A model generated the notes under the pieces. The model had not been told where the DNA came from. It worked only from the letters and a program-made list of their open reading frames with translations, and searched no databases. 64,000 nt of DNA from NIOZ-UU13 sp035528395 (GTDB lineage: Bacteria; Planctomycetota; Phycisphaerae; Sedimentisphaerales; Anaerobacaceae): positions 1 through 64,000 of the forward strand of contig DATKYR010000190.1 in NCBI GenBank assembly GCA_035528395.1, read 5' to 3'. Positions 58,147-64,000 of the stretch are shown here, piece after piece; within the stretch, counting starts at the first letter, position 1; each line of letters opens with the position of its first letter. The position numbers and the translations under genes are program-made.

Positions 58147-60690
58147 TTATTGGTATGCGTTGACGCCGAACTCCATCGGCGGGCTGCCGGCTTCATGCGC
58201 GCCTATATCCGGCGCGGCGCCGTTGTAATTGTCATTGAAATTCGGAATTACCACGCCCGCGTCAAACCCCGGACTGGATGAATCAAGCGCGAATTCCCCA
58301 ACACCATTATGTCGATCATATATTGGAACACCTTTGATTCCGTTTCGCTCCGAGCCGGGTCTGGCATTAATGTTGCCGTTGTATAAATCATAGTCAAAAT
58401 CATTGGTTAAGTTTTGATATGGATCAGAGATACTCATGTAGCTGTCATTGGAGATATGGAGAATATTATTTCTGGTACAGGTATTGGTAAGTGTAGCGTC
58501 GTCAGCATTTACTCCACCAGAAGATCCATGATCCGGAAGTGGAGGCTGTAAGATAGTATTATGGAATATGTAAGTTTTGCCACCACCCCAGCCTTCCACG
58601 TCACCTGACTTGAAGGCCCGCCATCCATAGTTGTGATTTGGACCTGCCCGGCTAATGCCAAACACATTCCGCCATATATATAAAGGACCAACAGAAACAG
58701 ATTGGGTTGCAATCTTAATCGGAGTTCGGGTTATATAATTACCCCATATCCTTACGTTACAGTTTGCTCCTTCGGCTTCTATACCGTCGTCCCAGCAGTT
58801 CGCAATATAATTACCATATATGTCTGTATCGCGAATTGGAAAACCATGGTAACTAAAGTTATGCCAGGTCCCCATGCTATCATTGAAATAGTGATCCTCA
58901 TCAGAATAGATTTCATTGTAGCGTATGACAAAGTGGCCCGCTCTTTCGTTTCTGGGCATGAACACAATGGCTTGAGGCCCCATGGGATGATGCGTGTTTA
59001 TTGGTATAGTCCTGGCTGGTTCCTTCCAGCTATTAGTATCTGGCCTGGGGTGATGAAGTTTATTCCTCTGGACGATAATCCTTTCTATGTTTGGTGAATC
59101 AGAATAAACGGCGGCATCATTATTGTAACCCCACTCACCTTCCTGTAGACGGCCCCATCCACTGATATCACACCCTTCTATAATAACATCATGCACATTA
59201 TTTAGTATGCGGATACCGTGTACACTTGCTTCTCTCAGAGTTAAGCCACGTATAATAATATAGGAAGCGCTAACATATATACAGGAGTCTTCCTGATTAT
59301 TTACATTAATAGTTGAGCTTTCCCCTTCGGGATGAGTATAAAGAATATAGCCGTCAGGTGAGCCGGATTCGGTTATCTCAAGAGCCTGATTAGTCGTCCC
59401 GGCAGGAAGATATACAGTTTTAGCTATCGGAAAATCTTCACTCCATGTTTCAGCTATGAGTTCTTCCTTAGTACCGGTATTTAATAATTCCAATTTGATC
59501 TCGTATACCGTCCCAGGATCTAAATTAACGATACTACCGCGATATCCTTCGGGATATCCGCCGACTCCTCTGTCATCATACCATAGTGGCAGGGCCTCTT
59601 TCCAACCAGTTGAACCATGAGAACGATAGTGCACCTGACAGACATTATCACTACTGCCATCTTGAGGGCTCCAGTAAACTCCTATACAGTGAAATGTCGA
59701 TACAGCTGAAGGATCGGGCTTAGCGGAGGGAACGAAGAAGCTCCAGACCCTGCCTTTATGTTTGGTCACACCGTCGGTTTCCACTTCATCCATGCGCCAG
59801 TAATAAGTCGTGTCGGGAACGAGACCGTCCGGATAGGGATATCCGGGCAGGCCGACAAGAAAATGATTTGAGGTTTGGTTGCCCAGGAAGGTGTCGCCGG
59901 TGCCGGCATTCACATCGTCAAAATTCTCGCCGAAGTACACATCGTGCGAGGCCGCAAAACCTCCCGGCGACCAGTTCAAACTTACCCACGTATCCCGAAT
60001 TATAGCACCATTAGCTGGACTTGGATTAGAGGCTATGCTAGGAACAAATATCTTGGCATTTCGATAATCCTCATCGGTGGGCACGTAGTTACTACGATCT
60101 GCCCACATGAAGACATCCCAGAACACGGTATTATTGCCTTGCCTGTGAAAGATGTACATCGTGTTCTCGCCATCTTGAAGTTCTTTGGTATGACCCTCCT
60201 CGTGACCAGCCCTGGCCCATCCCCAGGGAGGTCCGACATTTTCTTCAAAGATTCTGTCATCATCATTAACGAATGGCGCTTCCCCGCTATCTCCTGGGAA
60301 GGGGGGGCCAGTGGGAATCTCTGCGTCATCTGGGTCTCCCTCCACGAGCATATAATCCGACTGATTGTCCGGATTCAAAATACGCGCCCAGAAATACCAC
60401 GTACCTCCCCTGCCATCGGCTGCACTGATATCGAATGTCCAGCGAATCATGCCACCGGCGTCACCCGCCCGGGTAATTGCTTGACCGAACGCGCCATCCG
60501 CGTAAACAACCGGGTAAAACTGGTCAGTGTCGGGATTGCGTTCATCGTAATCCTCGGCTTCAAACCAGATCTGGTGCCCACCTCTGTATTTGGAGATTTT
60601 GAAGTTTTTTACAGCATAGACCGGCATTGTTAGTAACAACAGTGTGACGAAAATACCGAGAAAAATTTGTTTAGATGATTTGTGAAACAT
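58147..60690 (-). CDS. Exported parallel beta-helix protein with fibronectin-like module
   Basis: 847 residues with a signal peptide (SKQIFLGIFVTLLLLTMPVYA). A carbohydrate-binding-like N-terminal domain (QIWFEAEDYDERNP...) is followed by an unusual NPSPANGAIIRDTWVSLNWS...VYFGENFDDV...TYYWRMDEV module nearly identical in design to those in the LamG protein at 7554. A second Fn3-like part and a right-handed beta-helix (residues about 470-810: ITESGSPDGYIL...IIIRGLTLREASVHGIRILN...DIGAHEAG) follow. Beta-helices of this kind bind or cleave polysaccharide. I see no clear catalytic set. Confidence 0.88.
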   Translation of the reverse strand: MFHKSSKQIFLGIFVTLLLLTMPVYAVKNFKISKYRGGHQIWFEAEDYDERNPDTDQFYPVVYADGAFGQAITRAGDAGGMIRWTFDISAADGRGGTWYFWARILNPDNQSDYMLVEGDPDDAEIPTGPPFPGDSGEAPFVNDDDRIFEENVGPPWGWARAGHEEGHTKELQDGENTMYIFHRQGNNTVFWDVFMWADRSNYVPTDEDYRNAKIFVPSIASNPSPANGAIIRDTWVSLNWSPGGFAASHDVYFGENFDDVNAGTGDTFLGNQTSNHFLVGLPGYPYPDGLVPDTTYYWRMDEVETDGVTKHKGRVWSFFVPSAKPDPSAVSTFHCIGVYWSPQDGSSDNVCQVHYRSHGSTGWKEALPLWYDDRGVGGYPEGYRGSIVNLDPGTVYEIKLELLNTGTKEELIAETWSEDFPIAKTVYLPAGTTNQALEITESGSPDGYILYTHPEGESSTINVNNQEDSCIYVSASYIIIRGLTLREASVHGIRILNNVHDVIIEGCDISGWGRLQEGEWGYNNDAAVYSDSPNIERIIVQRNKLHHPRPDTNSWKEPARTIPINTHHPMGPQAIVFMPRNERAGHFVIRYNEIYSDEDHYFNDSMGTWHNFSYHGFPIRDTDIYGNYIANCWDDGIEAEGANCNVRIWGNYITRTPIKIATQSVSVGPLYIWRNVFGISRAGPNHNYGWRAFKSGDVEGWGGGKTYIFHNTILQPPLPDHGSSGGVNADDATLTNTCTRNNILHISNDSYMSISDPYQNLTNDFDYDLYNGNINARPGSERNGIKGVPIYDRHNGVGEFALDSSSPGFDAGVVIPNFNDNYNGAAPDIGAHEAGSPPMEFGVNAYQ

Positions 60691-60821
60691 TTTGTTTTCT
60701 CCCTTTATTTGCTAATATTTGTAATCTGTGTCGAGTAGACATAATATGGTTCCCTCATTTAGGTTTAATTTGTTTTCTCTGTTTCTCTTCCCTTTCGGTT
60801 CGAAGAGTGCCACAATATTTA

Positions 60822-62701
60822 ACCTTGTGAGGAACTTCAATGCCCCTCACAGAACCGGACTTGTAGATTTCCCACATCCGGCTCTTCAGTAAAACTCACA
60901 CAACCGGCGACAGCGTATATAAGTTGTACAATATCCTCGGTTGCGGCAGAGGGTAGTGTTTCAAATACTTACGGAAACTTTCCCGATTGAACGACTTACG
61001 CTGGCTGCGTCTATTAAGCCACTTCAGTGTCATACGCTCTGTCAGCAAGTAAAAGCGTTGTATCGACCGCATATTGCCGCTGACGCCGTAATACTGATAA
61101 TGGCCTCGAAGCTTAGCCTGCAAAACCAGCCACCATTCTTTAGCCTTCTTGAAATTGCGTATCTTTCTAAGCCAGTTGTTCATATCTTTGCATTTCATAC
61201 GGAATTTCTTACGGCTGGTCTTACGACCAACTATGAACCTTCCCTTGCGGCTTATGTCGCAATAGTGGGTAAAGCCAAGAAAGTCAAAGGTGTTGGTTCT
61301 GCGATTCTGACGTTTTGCGTTCGCTCGTTCATATCTGCCAAAACTGATTACGCGGGTCTTCTCAGAATGCAACTCAAGGTTAAACTTCGCAAATCTTTCC
61401 CGCAGCGCTTGTTCTATGTGCCGAGCATCGTCAAAGTATTGCACCATACAGATGAAATCATCTGCATATCGAACCAGATAGGCTGCTCCATTGACCTGCG
61501 GTCTTACCTTCTTTTCAAACCACAGGTCGAGCACATAGTGCAGGAATATATTGGAAAGCATCGGACTGAGATTGCCACCCTGCGGCGTACCTTGCTCAGT
61601 CTCAACGATTTTGCCTGCCTCAAAGTATCCTGCCTTCAAAAATCTGCGTATCAGCAGCAGAAAGCTTGGGTCTTTGATGCGAACTTTCAAAAACTCCATC
61701 ATCCATTCGTGCGAAACATTGTCAAAGTAACCTTTGATGTCTGCTTCAATCACATAGTTGATGGGTTTGGTCATAATCGTCTTGTCCACAGCATTGATTG
61801 CCTGATGGCAATTCCTGTTTGGACGAAAACCATATGAACAATCTGAGAAATCCGCCTCGTAGATTGCCTCTAATATATGGCTAATCCCCTTCTGCACTAT
61901 CTTATCCTCAAGTGCAGGCAGACCGAGCGGACGCTTCTCGTGCTCATTCTTCGGTATATACACACGTTTGGCTGGCTGCGGCTTATACCGCTTGGCCTTC
62001 ATCCGTGTCAGAAGATTATTAAGGTTCTCGTCCAACTGCTCTCCATATTCCTTCCAACTTACTCCATCTATGCCACTCGCTCGGTCCCTGCCAAGACTGT
62101 AGTAGCATTCCTTCAGGAACCTTTCGTTCAGTAAATGAGCCAAGCTCGTAAACTGATACTTAGGTTCCTTCCGTGCCCGTTCTGATATGAGGGCTAATTT
62201 TGTCGGCGTTATGTTTTCCACCTCAATGTATGGCATACGCTTCCTCATCCCTCTGCGTCTTACTGCTAATCCCTTCGAGTGCCCCGAACTTCCGTGGCTC
62301 ACCGGGCATTACCCCGACTACACCTCTAATATGAGTTAGTCCGACTACCATATCGCCATACTTCCGCCTTGCCTCTTCAGCTTGTTGGAAGCTTTCATCG
62401 GGAACGATATGGTTCTCCCAAGTTCCGATGCGAACAGTTGGGTTACCTGCCATGGACTTAGACCCCGGCACGCCGCTGCCACACTCACCTATAACGCATG
62501 CAGCGGTTCTGGCTTCCAGGCCATGAAACCCTTGGCCCTGTGCAATGTTGATAATTTCGGGGCTGAATACCTTCACTTGCGTTATGGCCGATACTCCGCC
62601 TTCCCTTTGGCTTCGCATAATTCGTTACCTCCTTATACGCAAAGTTCCGTTCTGGCCTGGTGGTTAGCCTTTGGCCAGGCTGGATTGTCCAGCTTGCTCA
62701 C
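60822..62701 (-). mobile_element. Group II intron with maturase ORF
   Basis: On the minus strand the 3' region has domain V: GAGCCGG-ATGTGGG...TACAAGT-CCGGTTC (60852-60884). Domain VI is GTGAGG...CCTCAC with an unpaired A (60827-60850). The 5' end is placed tentatively at GTGAGCAAGC (62692-62701), about 1.88 kb away. The 5' region between 62240 and 62700 carries long structured RNA. No gene can be recognised in the flanking sequence, so the intron may sit between genes. Confidence 0.75.
60896..62236 (-). CDS. ltrA: Group II intron reverse transcriptase/maturase
   Basis: 446 residues from the ATG at 62236 (AGGA site). Reverse-transcriptase motifs: LPALEDKIVQKGI, CSYGFRPNRNCHQAI, EADIKGYFDNVSHEW, GTPQGGNLSPMLSNIFLHYV, the catalytic YADD in VRYADDFICMV. 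It ends in the maturase X domain (MRSIQRFYLLTERMTLKWLN). There is no HNH endonuclease. The product splices and retrohomes the surrounding intron and looks intact. Confidence 0.95.
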   Translation of the reverse strand: MPYIEVENITPTKLALISERARKEPKYQFTSLAHLLNERFLKECYYSLGRDRASGIDGVSWKEYGEQLDENLNNLLTRMKAKRYKPQPAKRVYIPKNEHEKRPLGLPALEDKIVQKGISHILEAIYEADFSDCSYGFRPNRNCHQAINAVDKTIMTKPINYVIEADIKGYFDNVSHEWMMEFLKVRIKDPSFLLLIRRFLKAGYFEAGKIVETEQGTPQGGNLSPMLSNIFLHYVLDLWFEKKVRPQVNGAAYLVRYADDFICMVQYFDDARHIEQALRERFAKFNLELHSEKTRVISFGRYERANAKRQNRRTNTFDFLGFTHYCDISRKGRFIVGRKTSRKKFRMKCKDMNNWLRKIRNFKKAKEWWLVLQAKLRGHYQYYGVSGNMRSIQRFYLLTERMTLKWLNRRSQRKSFNRESFRKYLKHYPLPQPRILYNLYTLSPVV

Positions 62702-63300
62702 ATCAGCTTCGCTTGGCGCTGCTCATGGTGAAAAACTCCAGGTTAAAACACTTTATAGAAAGGAATTAGTTTTTTACACATGGCTATCCTCCTACAAAAA
62801 ATAGAAATACAAAACGACCGATAACAACTTTTCCTCTCACTACATTTCTATTCTAAGGTTAATTCAGGACAGCCACCGTCTTCCACCTCGTTTTCTGTAC
62901 ACTGTGCGCAAGCCATTTCTGAGCAGCACAAATCTAAGATGTCTCGCATCGCCGCTCGCTAACAACAACTCTACACGATTGAAGTGGGATTTTCAAGAAA
63001 AAAGTTTACCCCGTGAGAAACGTGCCTTCCGTTTTCTAATGGGGTCTTGTGTCTTTGGTCTTGAGTCTTGTGTCTTAGTAGCTGTTAAAATAGGTAAAAT
63101 ATTAGCGAAAAATCAATCAAAAACGCTGATACCCTCGAGCAAAAATATAAATTTTCGAATTTTTTTTTAATCATTTCTTTATAAGCACTTAGACCATTTT
63201 CCATTCCAAAAAATTAGCCGGATTTCGAATCATTTGTGCAGATAGCTCTAATTATAGAGGCCTGCCTTTTTGGCCTTCGGCCTAAAGACGGCCAAGCCAA
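62702..63300. other. Intergenic tract upstream of the HNH-AP2 gene
   Basis: No gene is supported. A CCCCGTTAG-type palindrome lies at 63004-63045 and word-like GTCTTG(T/A)GTCTT repeats at about 63047-63080. A GGCC-rich inverted segment (GCCTTTTTGGCCTTCGGCCT) is near 63263. Rare AT-rich stretches near 63150-63190 carry no clear promoter. Confidence 0.45.
63004..63045. repeat. CCCCGTTAGAAA-type palindrome (degenerate)
   Basis: TTTACCCCGTGAGAAACG at the left and TTTTCTAATGGGGTC at the right pair with one or two mismatches. Same family as the elements at 32397 and 45913. Confidence 0.75.
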
Positions 63301-63925
63301 TAACCAATTAACTAATCACTACTCACAATTCCAGAACGGGGGCCTGCTCATCGAAGTTAGTTTGAACATAACCGGATGTTTGGAAAAAGCGATAGTTTTC
63401 CTTACGCTCTTGTATCGTCGTATCCGCTACGGCTATGCCTTCCGGCGAATACCGCTGACACAAGGTAAATATGCCATAGTGGACCCGGAAGATTATAACC
63501 GGCTCAGCAAATATAAATGGCATTGCCAAAAAGGTTCTCGAACATTTTATGCCCTCCGGGTTGTTTATAAGAGCAAACCTGAAAAAAACAAAATTATCTG
63601 GATGCACCGGGAAATCCTCAACACACCTGATGGCATGTTCTCTGACCATATCAACCATAATGGATTAGACAACCGAAAGGCGAATCTGCGGTTGGCTACA
63701 AAGATTCAAAACAGTCTGAACAGACGAAAAGTTAATATAAGGACTTCGTCAAAATACAAGGGAGTATTTTTCGTCAGGCGAACCAGACGTTGGGTGGCCA
63801 GAATAATGGTGGATAAAAGAAGGCGGTATCTCGGCTACTTCACCAACGAGATAGACGCGGCGAAGGCCTATGACAGAGCGGCCCGTAAATATCACGGCCA
63901 ATTCGCGGTATTGAATTTTAAGTGA
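63236..63925 (+). CDS. HNH endonuclease with AP2 DNA-binding domain
   Basis: 229 residues in the longest frame; the first about 60 look non-coding, so the start is unclear and the real protein probably begins nearer YGYAFRRIPLTQGKYAIVDP. An HNH domain (WMHREILNTPDGMFSDHINH, NGLDNRKANLRLATKIQNS) is followed by an AP2/ERF domain (YKGVFFVRRTRRWVARIMVD, AAKAYDRAARKYHG). This combination is typical of free-standing homing endonucleases. It is isolated at the window edge, close to the group II intron. Confidence 0.8.
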   Translation: MQIALIIEACLFGLRPKDGQANNQLTNHYSQFQNGGLLIEVSLNITGCLEKAIVFLTLLYRRIRYGYAFRRIPLTQGKYAIVDPEDYNRLSKYKWHCQKGSRTFYALRVVYKSKPEKNKIIWMHREILNTPDGMFSDHINHNGLDNRKANLRLATKIQNSLNRRKVNIRTSSKYKGVFFVRRTRRWVARIMVDKRRRYLGYFTNEIDAAKAYDRAARKYHGQFAVLNFK

Positions 63926-64000
63926 AAGACCGGTGTTTTTATAATTTGTCTCGCATTTGCTCGGTTTTTGTGGCTTGCTTGAGAATCTTTTTTTCTTTAT

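Noticed and set aside
62223..62618. Open frame upstream of the maturase
   Set aside because: It lies in the structured 5' part of the group II intron, with no homology and a codon pattern unlike a protein.

Overview
The window looks like a chromosomal piece of a Planctomycetota bacterium, most likely class Phycisphaerae (relatives of Sedimentisphaerales). This is inferred from the gene mix, not from a marker gene: secreted LamG and beta-helix proteins with repeated fibronectin-like modules, lipoprotein GH95 fucosidases, a GH140-like and a GH43-like glycosidase, a type II pseudopilin with an H-x-DG tail, ECF sigma/anti-sigma/FecR modules, and a ferredoxin-type corrinoid reactivase that suggests an anaerobe.

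Layout. 1-7.2 kb is a decayed mobile region: an intergenic tract, two orphan genes, an IS256 element, an IS630 element with a slippery A8 run, and a tyrosine integrase broken by an amber codon that abuts the 3' end of a tRNA-Thr gene. 7.5-15.5 kb holds a LamG protein, an amidohydrolase, an ECF sigma/anti-sigma pair with a split FecR domain, and a WYL regulator. 15.7-22.4 kb holds a lipoprotein, cdaA and a YbbR gene behind a consensus promoter, then cstA, der and a GH5 glycosidase. 22.4-27.2 kb has two regulator/membrane-protein modules, each with an operator-like palindrome over a sigma-70 promoter; one also encodes a membrane-anchored subtilisin. 27.3-33.8 kb is housekeeping (ogt, pheA, tpiA, secG, yicC, gmk, omega, coaC, coaB). 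34-46 kb mixes a GH140-like enzyme, pyrE, purB, an aldo/keto reductase, an amber-interrupted membrane gene, a site-2 protease and two GH95 enzymes. 46-49.4 kb has a PilZ protein and the phosphatidylethanolamine pair psd-pssA. 49.6-57.2 kb has a GH43-like protein, a second sigma/anti-sigma module, a tiny basic ORF, the corrinoid reactivase, a PGPGW protein, a pseudopilin and a repeat protein. 57.3-64 kb has a beta-helix fragment, a complete beta-helix protein, a group II intron and an HNH-AP2 protein.

The strongest unexplained signals are repeats. A 152-bp family with terminal inverted repeats occurs three times; two inverted copies bracket psd exactly. A palindrome family with arms like CCCCGTTAGAAA / TTTCTAACGGGG recurs at about six sites and has entered the psd coding sequence in frame. 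Many gene gaps hold short locus-specific word repeats. The best candidate for an undescribed protein system is the operon of subtilisin, paired DUF2178-like membrane proteins and an XRE regulator at 22.4-25.5 kb.
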